Notes under the pieces: generated by a model
Seen by the model: only the letters and a program-made list of their open reading frames with translations
Told to the model about the DNA's origin: nothing
Database searches by the model: none
NCBI GenBank assembly: GCA_002389905.1
Contig: DGRE01000033.1
Location: forward strand, 5,604 to 69,603
Origin: Hungatella sp. UBA4396
GTDB taxonomy: Bacteria; Bacillota; Clostridia; Lachnospirales; Lachnospiraceae
Length of the DNA stretch: 64,000 nucleotides
Reading direction: 5' to 3'
Shown: positions 23,134-30,284 of the stretch, piece after piece
Layout of the letters: each line of letters opens with the position of its first letter
Numbering within the stretch: the first letter of the stretch is position 1
Translations under genes and position numbers: made by a program

Positions 23134-24360
23134 TTACTTACGCCATACTCCGTTGGCATCTACCGGGAATCCGCTGATGGTGGTATTTACCGCCCTGGAG
23201 CCCTCGCCCGGATAGAAATAATACCAGTTTCCGTCTACCTGCTTCCAGCCTTCCTGCATAACGCCGCTGGCATCGGCATAGTACCATTTGTTGTTGTAAT
23301 TGATCCATCCGGTTGCCATAGCGCCTTCCACTCCGCTGGTGGCGGAGGGATTTAAATAATACCATTTATTGTTGGAAACTATCCAGCCGGTTACCATGGC
23401 TCCGTCGTTGTTCAGATAGTACCACAAGCTGCCTCTTTGATTCCAGCCGGTCAGCATGGCACCGTTGTTGTCAAATAAATACCACTTGTTATTGATCTTG
23501 GCCCAGTTATTTTTATGGTAGCTTCCATCTGGATAACGGTAATACCAGGTACTTCCGTTTTTGATCCAGCCAACCTCACCGCTGGCAGGAGTTCCATTAT
23601 CCTGGCCGCTTCCGTCTGAGACTTTCTCTTCCGGAAGGTACATTTCATCGGATTCGGTCCAATCGCTTCTCTTGGCGTACTTTTGCTCTGTTTCTGTGTA
23701 AGGTACGGTGCGCACTCTGAAGCTGTAGGTGCCTGCTTTTGTCATGTAGGGGTAGAAGTTATAGCTGGTGGCCTTTAAGGTTTCTACCTTCTTTACGACG
23801 GTGCTGCCCCGGTATAAATAGACATCATATGCCTCGGAACTGTTGTCTACGGAGCTCCATCTTGCGTTGCCGTAGCCGGAGTCTCTCCAGTAGGCGTCAT
23901 CTGGGGCTTCGTAGGTGCCTTTTATGGGTTTGAATGTGAAGGTTACGTATAAGGTATCTGATCCGGAGCGGCTGGCGGAGACGTAGGTTCCGCCTTTGAC
24001 AGTGACGTTGCTGGACTGGTAGCCGCCTTTGAATGCGTATTCGTCGGAATCTACTGCTTTTAAGGTTACTTTCATTTTAGGTTCAGAACCGATCTTCATC
24101 TCTTTACTGTCTGATGTGATCCAGTCCAGTTCTTCTACTACGAATCTGTCATTGGTTGTGGAAACGTAATTTCCGCTTGTTCCGCTCGTATCAAAAGAAT
24201 CTTCTCCGGGCAGGGTGTCACCGGTGTTGATTTCGTCCAGTCCTACGTTAATGGTTACTGATGATATGGTCTTTGCGGCTGCCAGGGCCTCCAGGGAAAA
24301 ACTCATTCCTAACATGGTTACCATGGAAGTTAAGGCTGCCAATCGTTTTAATAGCTTCAT
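23134..24360 (-). CDS. Secreted cell-wall-binding-repeat protein (tandem copy 2)
   Basis: A 408-residue paralogue of the downstream gene. It has a signal peptide (KLLKRLAALTSMVTMLGMSF, cleaved near ALAAA), a beta-rich N-terminal region (about 30-245) and seven or so CW_binding_1 repeats at 255-400 (for example GWIVSNNKWYYLN). A longer frame to 24600 exists, but the ATG at 24360 has GGAGG seven bases upstream and is followed by the signal peptide, so it is the start. Adhesive or wall-remodelling scaffold is the likely role. I found no convincing -35/-10 in front of it. Confidence 0.86.
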   Translation of the reverse strand: MKLLKRLAALTSMVTMLGMSFSLEALAAAKTISSVTINVGLDEINTGDTLPGEDSFDTSGTSGNYVSTTNDRFVVEELDWITSDSKEMKIGSEPKMKVTLKAVDSDEYAFKGGYQSSNVTVKGGTYVSASRSGSDTLYVTFTFKPIKGTYEAPDDAYWRDSGYGNARWSSVDNSSEAYDVYLYRGSTVVKKVETLKATSYNFYPYMTKAGTYSFRVRTVPYTETEQKYAKRSDWTESDEMYLPEEKVSDGSGQDNGTPASGEVGWIKNGSTWYYRYPDGSYHKNNWAKINNKWYLFDNNGAMLTGWNQRGSLWYYLNNDGAMVTGWIVSNNKWYYLNPSATSGVEGAMATGWINYNNKWYYADASGVMQEGWKQVDGNWYYFYPGEGSRAVNTTISGFPVDANGVWRK

Positions 24361-24449
24361 AAGATCCCTCCGTTCTCCTTTTATAAATCCATTTTTTTGT
24401 GCAAATCTGTAGTGCAGATGTGAAAATCTTTGGTGGGGGGGTGGGTATT

Positions 24450-24540
24450 GTTTGCGCAGGGGTCTGGTCCGCTGTGCGAGCCTGGAAACCCAAAGGGTTT
24501 CCAGGCTCACGGGCTTCGCCCTATGAAACAGGACGCAAAC
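24450..24540. repeat. REP-like nested hairpin element
   Basis: A perfect 14-bp stem (GAGCCTGGAAACCC, loop AAA, complement; 24478-24508) is followed at once by GGGC-TTC-GCCC (24512-24522), all enclosed by GTTTGCG (24450-24456) and CGCAAAC (24534-24540). It is GC-rich against an AT-rich surround and has no T-run, so it is not an ordinary terminator. Confidence 0.5.
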
Positions 24541-24697
24541 AAATTTTCTTATGTGCGGGCACAACGAAAATTTATTCCCGCCCCGTTTCGCACTGCTCAT
24601 TGCTTATATGGATATTATATCCTCTCCCCCACTCCCCCGTCAACTTACGATATTCTTTCTTTATTCTTGCATTTCTTTGCCAGGAAAAGGCAGAAGC

Positions 24698-24742
24698 AAA
24701 AAAAATTCCCAGCAGGAAAACAAATTTCCATACTGGGAATTT
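24698..24742 (-). terminator. Terminator after rplQ (end of the ribosomal superoperon)
   Basis: AAATTCCCAG and CTGGGAATTT pair in the leftward transcript around a 20-base loop, followed by TTTTT. It lies about 10 bases after the rplQ stop. Confidence 0.8.
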
Positions 24743-24752
24743 CAAATTTGGT

Positions 24753-25289
24753 TTATACTAATTCAAGTAAAACAGCCATAGCGCCGTCACCCTTACGCTG
24801 GCCGATCTTTACGATACGTGTGTAACCACCGTTGCGGGATACGTACTTTGGTGCTACTTCTTCGAACAGCTTCTTTGGAAGATCAACAGATTTTGTGTTT
24901 TTCTTTCTTCCGGCTGCCTCTGCAGGAACCTCTGTTACATCGTAAAGAACCTTTAACATCTGTCTTCTGGCATGAAGTCTGGAAGGAAGATCTTTTTTGA
25001 TCTCTTTCTCTACTTCGTCATAAACGGTAACTTTCTTGCCATTTACAACTTCTTTCACTCTCTTGCCGTCTTTGTCCTTACGGGCAACTTTAGCAGTTAC
25101 CTTAACAGTCTCAAAGTTGTCTTTTTCTTTTACTGCCAGAGCGATCAGGCCTTCAGCTACCTTGCGGATTTCTTTTGCCCTTGCTTCTGTTGTAACGATC
25201 TTTCCATTGTGTAACAATGCTGTTACCTGGCTTCTGATTAATGCTTTTCTCTGACTGGAAGTTCTTCCCAGCTTTCTATATCCTGCCAT
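24753..25289 (-). CDS. rplQ: 50S ribosomal protein L17 with central insertion
   Basis: L17 lies near the exit of the peptide tunnel. From the ATG at 25289 (MAGYRKLGRTS, GGAGG nine bases upstream) it is 178 residues; a longer frame to 25316 adds a non-conserved N-terminus. Most bacterial L17 proteins are about 115-130 residues. The extra 45-50 residues lie between LIALAVKEKD and LHARRQMLKVLY (about 54-102) and are rich in Lys, Glu and Val. The C-terminus GGYTRIVKIGQRKGDGA is normal. It is the last gene of the alpha operon. Confidence 0.96.
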   Translation of the reverse strand: MAGYRKLGRTSSQRKALIRSQVTALLHNGKIVTTEARAKEIRKVAEGLIALAVKEKDNFETVKVTAKVARKDKDGKRVKEVVNGKKVTVYDEVEKEIKKDLPSRLHARRQMLKVLYDVTEVPAEAAGRKKNTKSVDLPKKLFEEVAPKYVSRNGGYTRIVKIGQRKGDGAMAVLLELV

Positions 25290-25376
25290 TTCAATATTCC
25301 TCCATCTGTGGAACACGGATACACGCTTCTTCGGTCTTACTGTACCAGTGCTTTAATCTCCATACATCGTTTGCAA

Positions 25377-26345
25377 TTATGCGTTTGCATCATCGCTGGG
25401 GTTAAGCTGTAAGCCTAACTCCTTTAATTTTGCCAGTACCTCTTCCAAAGACTTGCGGCCTAAGTTACGAACCTTCATCATATCTTCTGAAGTCCGGTTG
25501 CACAATTCTTCTACCGTGTTGATACCGGCTCTCTTAAGACAATTATAGGAACGGACGGAAAGCTCCAGTTCGTCAATATTCATCTCCAGAACCTTTTCTT
25601 TCTCATTATCCTCTTTTTCCACCATGACCTCAGCAGTCTTGGCATTTTCAGATAAATCGATAAATAAGTTCAAGTGCTCACTTAACACCTTTGCAGCAAG
25701 ACTGACCGTCTCGTCTGGTGCCAATGTTCCGTTTGTAAATACATCTAATGTCAGCTTATCGTAATCAGTAACCTGACCTACTCGGGTGTTTTCTACCATC
25801 ATGTTGACACGTTCTACTGGTGTGTAAATGGAATCAACGGCAATTACGCCAATGGGTAAATCTTCACTCTTATTCTTATCTGCACTTACATAGCCGCGGC
25901 CTCTTGTGATAGTAAGCTCCATGTAGAACTTGCTGTCAGTGCCGCCGCTGAGCGTAGCGATAGACTGCTCCGGGTTCATGATCTCAATGTCGGGATCTGC
26001 CTGGATGTCAGCAGCAGTTACAACACCTTCGCCTTCAAACTCGATGTATGCAACCTTTGCCTCGTTGGTATCGCTGTTATTCTTAATAGATAAGCTCTTG
26101 ATGTTCATAATAATCTCAGTCACATCTTCTTTAACGCCTGGGATGGAACTGAATTCATGCAAAACGCCGTCGATTTTTACCTGACTGACTGCAGCGCCCG
26201 GTAAGGAAGAAAGCATGATCCTTCTTAAGGAATTACCTAAAGTCGTGCCATAACCTCTTTCAAGCGGTTCAACTACAAATTTGCCATATTTTTTATCTTC
26301 TGAGATTTCAGCAATCTCAATGTTTGGTTTTTCAAAATCGAACAC
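25377..26345 (-). CDS. rpoA: RNA polymerase alpha subunit
   Basis: Alpha forms the dimer that nucleates RNA polymerase and contacts promoters and activators. The N-terminal domain (about 1-230) has VEPLERGYGTTLGNSLRRIMLSSLPG, and the C-terminal domain has LELSVRSYNCLKRAGINTVEEL. I start it at the GTG at 26345 with AGGAGGGG upstream, giving 322 residues; a frame to 26393 adds non-homologous sequence. It lies between rpsD and rplQ, as in all Firmicutes. Confidence 0.97.
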   Translation of the reverse strand: MFDFEKPNIEIAEISEDKKYGKFVVEPLERGYGTTLGNSLRRIMLSSLPGAAVSQVKIDGVLHEFSSIPGVKEDVTEIIMNIKSLSIKNNSDTNEAKVAYIEFEGEGVVTAADIQADPDIEIMNPEQSIATLSGGTDSKFYMELTITRGRGYVSADKNKSEDLPIGVIAVDSIYTPVERVNMMVENTRVGQVTDYDKLTLDVFTNGTLAPDETVSLAAKVLSEHLNLFIDLSENAKTAEVMVEKEDNEKEKVLEMNIDELELSVRSYNCLKRAGINTVEELCNRTSEDMMKVRNLGRKSLEEVLAKLKELGLQLNPSDDANA

Positions 26346-26449
26346 TAATAGCCCCTCCTTTTGGGTATTTTGTATCGAGGGTCTTATACTCAAATCTTGC
26401 CCGGAGGCAGATACCCCCGGGCGAAAGCGGCCAATCAGCCAGCCTTCAA

Positions 26450-27043
26450 TTATTTGGAGTACAACTCGACGATAAGCATTTCATTCACTGGAACATCAAT
26501 CTCATCTCTTGTTGGTAACTCTTTTACAGTACCACGTAAATTCTCATGGTCAACATCAAGCCAGGCTGGAACCATACGTCCTGCTGTTGTCTCCTGAACA
26601 CCTTTGAATCTTGCATTGGTTTTGCATTTCTCTTTTACTTCGATCACATCGCCTGCCTTAATTAAATAGGAAGGAATGTTTACGCATTTGCCATTTACAA
26701 GGATGCTCTTATGGTCAACCATCTGTCTGGTCTCTCTTCTTGTTCTTCCGAATCCCATACGGAATACTACGTTGTCAAGTCTTCTCTCCAGAAGGATCAT
26801 CAGGTTTTCACCTACAGTACCTTTCATTCTGGAAGCCTTTGCATAGTAGTTACGGAAAGGTTTCTCAAGAACGCCGTAAATGAATTTAGCTTTCTGCTTT
26901 TCTCTAAGCTGAATGCCGTACTCACTCATCTTTCTGTTCGCTCTTTTTAATTCTCTATTGGATTTTTTATCTATTCCTAAATAGATCGGGTCAAGACCAA
27001 GGGATCTACATCTTTTAAGAACAGGAACTCTATCAACTGCCAC
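26450..27043 (-). CDS. rpsD: 30S ribosomal protein S4
   Basis: S4 is a primary 16S rRNA-binding and assembly protein and often a translational autoregulator. The 197-residue protein has RKMSEYGIQLREKQK and an S4 RNA-binding domain near 88-150 (LERRLDNVVFRMGF, VDHKSILVNGKCVNIPSY). The N-terminal zinc Cys set is absent (VPVLKRCRSLGLDP), so it is the C-minus type. It follows rpsK by 17 bases. Confidence 0.97.
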   Translation of the reverse strand: MAVDRVPVLKRCRSLGLDPIYLGIDKKSNRELKRANRKMSEYGIQLREKQKAKFIYGVLEKPFRNYYAKASRMKGTVGENLMILLERRLDNVVFRMGFGRTRRETRQMVDHKSILVNGKCVNIPSYLIKAGDVIEVKEKCKTNARFKGVQETTAGRMVPAWLDVDHENLRGTVKELPTRDEIDVPVNEMLIVELYSK

Positions 27044-27060
27044 TGTAATTACCTCCTAAA

Positions 27061-27462
27061 TTAAACTCTTCTACGTTTTGGTGGACGACAACCATTATGT
27101 GGAACCGGTGTTACATCCTTAATGCTGGTTACCTCTAATCCGCATGCCTGAAGTGCGCGAATAGCTGCTTCACGGCCGGAACCAGGACCTTTTACCATAA
27201 CGTCTACTGATTTTAAACCATGTATTAGAGCTGCCTTAGTAGCAGTTTCTGCCGCCATTTGAGCCGCATATGGAGTAGATTTCCTTGAACCTCTGAAACC
27301 AAGACCACCAGCGCTTGCCCAGGATAATGCATTTCCCTGCGTATCTGTTAATGTCACGATCGTGTTATTAAAAGATGACTGGATATGTGCTTGTCCGCGT
27401 TCAACGTTTTTCTTTACACGCTTTTTTGTCACTTTTTTAGTAGTGGACACTTTTTTAGCCAT
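27061..27462 (-). CDS. rpsK: 30S ribosomal protein S11
   Basis: S11 lines the mRNA exit platform. The 133-residue protein carries ASFNNTIV-type sequence (QSSFNNTIVTLTDTQGN), WASAGGLGFRGSRKSTPYAAQ and the conserved tail DVTPVPHNGCRPPKRRRV. It lies between rpsM and rpsD. Confidence 0.98.
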   Translation of the reverse strand: MAKKVSTTKKVTKKRVKKNVERGQAHIQSSFNNTIVTLTDTQGNALSWASAGGLGFRGSRKSTPYAAQMAAETATKAALIHGLKSVDVMVKGPGSGREAAIRALQACGLEVTSIKDVTPVPHNGCRPPKRRRV

Positions 27463-27548
27463 TTTAAACTAACCTACTTTCTTTTTACTTGCATCTGAAT
27501 CTTGTTATTCCTGTTTTTAAAACATGTAACGTGATTCGCTGTTAATTG

Positions 27549-27917
27549 TTATTTCTTCTTATTTGCTACAGTCTTTCTTGGACCCTTACGAGTTCTTGCA
27601 TTGGTCTTTGTCTTCTGACCACGAACCGGAAGGCTCTTTCTATGACGAATTCCGCGATAGCATCCAATTTCCTGAAGTCTCTTGATGTTCATAGCGATTT
27701 CTCTTCTTAAATCACCTTCAACAGTCTGAGATTCTGTAATTACTGCTGCGATTCTCTTAACTTCGTCATCTGTTAAATCCTTAACACGAGTGTCAGGATT
27801 AACGCCAGCTTCTGTAAGAATACGGCTTGCGCTCACTCTACCGATACCATAGATGTAAGTTAAACCGATCTCAACACGTTTTTCTCTTGGTAAATCAACA
27901 CCTGAAATACGAGCCAT
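27549..27917 (-). CDS. rpsM: 30S ribosomal protein S13
   Basis: S13 contacts the P-site tRNA and bridges to the 50S subunit. The 122-residue protein begins MARISGVDLPREKRVEIGLTYI and ends in the basic RTRKGPRKTVANKKK tail. It follows rpmJ by 28 bases in the alpha operon. Confidence 0.98.
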   Translation of the reverse strand: MARISGVDLPREKRVEIGLTYIYGIGRVSASRILTEAGVNPDTRVKDLTDDEVKRIAAVITESQTVEGDLRREIAMNIKRLQEIGCYRGIRHRKSLPVRGQKTKTNARTRKGPRKTVANKKK

Positions 27918-27945
27918 TTGTGTAGTACACCTCCATTAATAATTT

Positions 27946-28059
27946 TTAACCTTGTTTTTGCTTATGCTTAGGATTTTCACAGATTACTCTGATACTGCCT
28001 TTTCTCTTGATGATTTTGCACTTTTCGCAAATCGGTTTGACTGATGATCTAACCTTCAC
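27946..28059 (-). CDS. rpmJ: 50S ribosomal protein L36 (37 residues)
   Basis: L36 is the smallest 50S protein. A GTG at 28059 opens a 37-codon frame, VKVRSSVKPICEKC onward, ending in HKQKQG and TAA. The zinc ligands C11, C14, C27 and H32 are all present, so it is the zinc-binding (C-plus) form. GGAGA lies upstream of the start. Its place between infA and rpsM is the universal one. It is too short for usual ORF cut-offs. Confidence 0.96.
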   Translation of the reverse strand: MKVRSSVKPICEKCKIIKRKGSIRVICENPKHKQKQG

Positions 28060-28082
28060 AGCAATTCTCCTTTCCTTTATGC

Positions 28083-28139
28083 GCTCTTTCCATCTGAACG
28101 CCCGGCATCTGTTCTGCAGACGCTTACATGAGAAAGAGC
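28083..28139 (-). promoter_or_regulatory. Structured leader of the rpmJ-rpsM operon
   Basis: GCTCTTTC and GAAAGAGC form an 8-bp outer helix enclosing about 41 bases with further pairing (GTCTGCAGAACAGATGCC), ending about 24 bases before the rpmJ start. This is the place of S4-dependent autoregulatory leaders in other bacteria; similarity to a known leader was not shown. Confidence 0.35.
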
Positions 28140-28229
28140 TTGCTGAGTATACCCGCAGTGTGTTTTATCATAAAACCAGTGCCGTCCCTGTGGACATAAC
28201 ACAGCGTATTTCAACAAAGTCGCCACAAC

Positions 28230-28258
28230 ATTATAACACTGATTGTATCTAAATGCAA
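28230..28258 (-). promoter_or_regulatory. Promoter upstream of rpmJ
   Basis: On the minus strand TTGCAT (28258-28253), 17 bases, TATAAT (28235-28230). It lies just after infA, so rpmJ-rpsM-rpsK-rpsD-rpoA-rplQ can be transcribed separately from the spc genes. Confidence 0.75.
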
Positions 28259-28270
28259 GCGCTTTTTTCC

Positions 28271-28489
28271 TTATTTATCTCTCCAGATAATTCTTCCCTT
28301 GCTTAAATCGTAAGGGGACATTTCAATGGTCACTTTATCACCCGGTAAAATACGAATGTAATGCATGCGGAGCTTTCCGCTGATGTGAGCCAGTACCTGA
28401 TGACCATTTTCCAGTTGTACCTGGAACATGGCATTGGGAAGCTTCTCCACAACGACTCCTTCAATTTCAATAACATCTGCTTTTGACAT
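28271..28489 (-). CDS. infA: Translation initiation factor IF-1
   Basis: IF-1 blocks the A site during initiation. The 72-residue S1-like OB-fold protein shows IEIEGVVVEKLPNAMFQVQLENGH and the end GRIIWRDK. It follows the KOW-domain gene by 5 bases. Confidence 0.98.
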   Translation of the reverse strand: MSKADVIEIEGVVVEKLPNAMFQVQLENGHQVLAHISGKLRMHYIRILPGDKVTIEMSPYDLSKGRIIWRDK

Positions 28490-28494
28490 ACAGC

Positions 28495-28776
28495 TTACCT
28501 CCTAACAACCTGTTCTTCTCTTTTGAAACATCTGATGAAATGTTTGATCTCTTCATCGGTGACTTTTTGGTTTTCCCGGATTTTGTCTCCCGGAGAATGT
28601 TTCTCCCATAAAAGGGGTTCTACATGCTTCTTCTTTTTCTTTTTAGGGCAGTCCAGACGTTTGTATTTTCCGTCCACCAGATATATATATTCGCCTTCTT
28701 CTTTTAATATGAAGAAATAGCTGCCTTTATCGTGCCCTGCCGCTGATTTTACCAGGGCTCCCGCTAAAGCCTTCAT
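28495..28776 (-). CDS. KOW-domain RNA-binding protein (L14e-like)
   Basis: A 93-residue small basic protein that begins with a KOW/SH3-like fold (GALVKSAAGHDKGSYFFIL, then LVDGKYKRLDCPKKKKKK). Proteins of this kind sit between map and infA in many Clostridia and are thought to bind RNA or the ribosome; the exact function is unknown. The Lys-rich tract at about 45-51 supports nucleic acid binding. Confidence 0.85.
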   Translation of the reverse strand: MKALAGALVKSAAGHDKGSYFFILKEEGEYIYLVDGKYKRLDCPKKKKKKHVEPLLWEKHSPGDKIRENQKVTDEEIKHFIRCFKREEQVVRR

Positions 28777-28785
28777 AACCCGGCC

Positions 28786-29550
28786 TCAGTTTTCATCGGA
28801 AACCAGGCTCAGCAGTTCCGGTTCCCCTTCTGTAATCAGCACAGTATTTTCATAGTGGGCAGAAAGGCTTCCGTCCTCCGTTACCACGGTCCAGTCGTCA
28901 TCAAGCCACACAACCTCCGGGCTTCCCCCATTGATCATGGGTTCGATGGCAAGGGTCATTCCCGGCCTCAGCTTGATTCCCCGTCTTTTCCTGGCAAAGT
29001 TGGGCACCTCCGGCTCCTCGTGAAGCTGGGAACCGATTCCGTGGCCCACTAAGTCCCGGACCACTCCATAGCCGAATTTTTCTGCATACTTCTGGATTGC
29101 AGCGGATATATCACCTAAATGATTGCCAGATTTTGCAAATTTAATCCCTTCAAAGAAACATTGTCTTGTCACTTCTATGAGCTGTCCCGCCTCAGGAGTG
29201 ATTTCTCCGATTCCATAGGTCCTTGCGGCATCGGAATGATAGCCTTTGTATATTACGCCGGCATCCAGACTCACAATATCGCCTTCCTGTAAAAAACGCT
29301 TCTTATCCGGTATCCCATGAACCACCTCATCATTGACTGAAACGCAGATGGAGGCAGGATATCCGTTATAATTTAAGAAAGAGGGCGTACAGCCGTAGCT
29401 TCTTATGATCTCTTCTCCCAAATGGTCAATATCCCAAGTTGTCATACCCGGCTTTAAGGCCTTGGAGAGTTCTTCATGGGTTTTACAAAGAATTCTCCCC
29501 GCCTCTCTCATAAGTTCTATCTCTCTTGCAGATTTAATGGTAACTGACAT
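28786..29550 (-). CDS. map: Methionine aminopeptidase, type I
   Basis: Map removes the N-terminal Met from nascent proteins using two metal ions. The 254-residue protein has the substrate His in EVVHGIPDKK, metal ligands in SLDAGVIYKGYHSDAARTY, GHGIGSQLHEEPEVPN and LAIEPM, and a final Glu in SAHYENTVLIT. It follows adk by 3 bases, the common adk-map-infA order. Confidence 0.97.
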   Translation of the reverse strand: MSVTIKSAREIELMREAGRILCKTHEELSKALKPGMTTWDIDHLGEEIIRSYGCTPSFLNYNGYPASICVSVNDEVVHGIPDKKRFLQEGDIVSLDAGVIYKGYHSDAARTYGIGEITPEAGQLIEVTRQCFFEGIKFAKSGNHLGDISAAIQKYAEKFGYGVVRDLVGHGIGSQLHEEPEVPNFARKRRGIKLRPGMTLAIEPMINGGSPEVVWLDDDWTVVTEDGSLSAHYENTVLITEGEPELLSLVSDEN

Positions 29551-29553
29551 AAA

Positions 29554-30198
29554 CTATGCTCCTAAAATGCTGATAATATCAGCGAACACTTTATTTAAAT
29601 CCTGTGTTCCGTCAACATTTACCAGCACGCCGGTTTTCCCGTAATACTCAATCAAAGGCTTTGTCTGGTCATGGTAAACTGACAGCCGCTTCTTAACAGT
29701 TTCCGGCTTATCATCATCTCTTAAAATCAGCTCTGCACCGCATACGTCGCATATTCCCGGAACCTTGCTGGGATTGTATACCAGGTGATAGGTAGCGCCG
29801 CAGGAAATGCAGGCACGGCGGCCGGCCATTCTGTTTATGATGTTTTCATCCGCCACATCCACGTCGATGGCAAAGTCAATCTTCTGTCCTCTTTCGGAAA
29901 GCGCTTCCTTCAGGCTTTCTGCCTGGGGAATGGTTCTTGGAAACCCATCCAGCACATATCCGTTTTTGCAGTCTTCATTCTGAATTCGGTCCATCAGCAT
30001 GCCGATAGTCAGTCCATCGGGCACCAAAGCTCCCTGATCTATGTATTCCTTAGCCTTCCTGCCCAGCTCTGTTCCTTCTTTTATGTTGGAACGGAAGATG
30101 TCTCCGGTGGAAACGTGGGGAATTCCATATTGTTCAGCGATCTTCTTTGCCTGAGTACCTTTACCGGCTCCTGGGGCACCTAACATGATAATCTTCAT
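29554..30198 (-). CDS. adk: Adenylate kinase (zinc-containing LID)
   Basis: Adk interconverts ATP + AMP and 2 ADP. The 214-residue long-form enzyme has P-loop GAPGAGKGTQA at 7-17, the AMP site DGFPRT, and a LID domain with four cysteines (CISCGATYH and CDVCG) that bind structural zinc, typical of Gram-positives. GGGAGG precedes the ATG. Confidence 0.98.
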   Translation of the reverse strand: MKIIMLGAPGAGKGTQAKKIAEQYGIPHVSTGDIFRSNIKEGTELGRKAKEYIDQGALVPDGLTIGMLMDRIQNEDCKNGYVLDGFPRTIPQAESLKEALSERGQKIDFAIDVDVADENIINRMAGRRACISCGATYHLVYNPSKVPGICDVCGAELILRDDDKPETVKKRLSVYHDQTKPLIEYYGKTGVLVNVDGTQDLNKVFADIISILGA

Positions 30199-30243
30199 AA
30201 ACAGTCCCTCCCTTGCATTGGATTAAATCAAATAGCATAAATC

Positions 30244-30276
30244 CCAAGAAAAACACGCATGGCGTGTTTCCCTTGG
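30244..30276 (-). promoter_or_regulatory. Hairpin between secY and adk
   Basis: In the leftward RNA CCAAGGGAAACACGC pairs with GCGTGTTTTTCTTGG over 15 positions, two of them G-U, with a 3-base loop. The wobble pairs work only in the minus-strand RNA, so the structure is meant for this transcript. No T-run follows; attenuation or mRNA processing is inferred. Confidence 0.5.
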
Positions 30277-30284
30277 TTTCTCCT

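Larger units (their letters stand above)
24361..24752. other. Intergenic region between rplQ and the cell-wall-binding pair
   Basis: It holds the rplQ terminator (24698-24742) and a nested hairpin element (24450-24540). Plus-strand frames here overlap each other, lack ribosome sites and are rejected. Confidence 0.6.

Noticed and set aside
22097..24360. Toxin A/B-like or autolysin function for the repeat proteins
   Set aside because: Only wall-binding repeats and beta-type head domains are visible; no glycosyltransferase, amidase or lysozyme motif.
24399..24825. Three overlapping plus-strand frames near rplQ
   Set aside because: They overlap each other in an intergenic region with hairpins and a terminator, have no SD, and encode low-complexity sequence.
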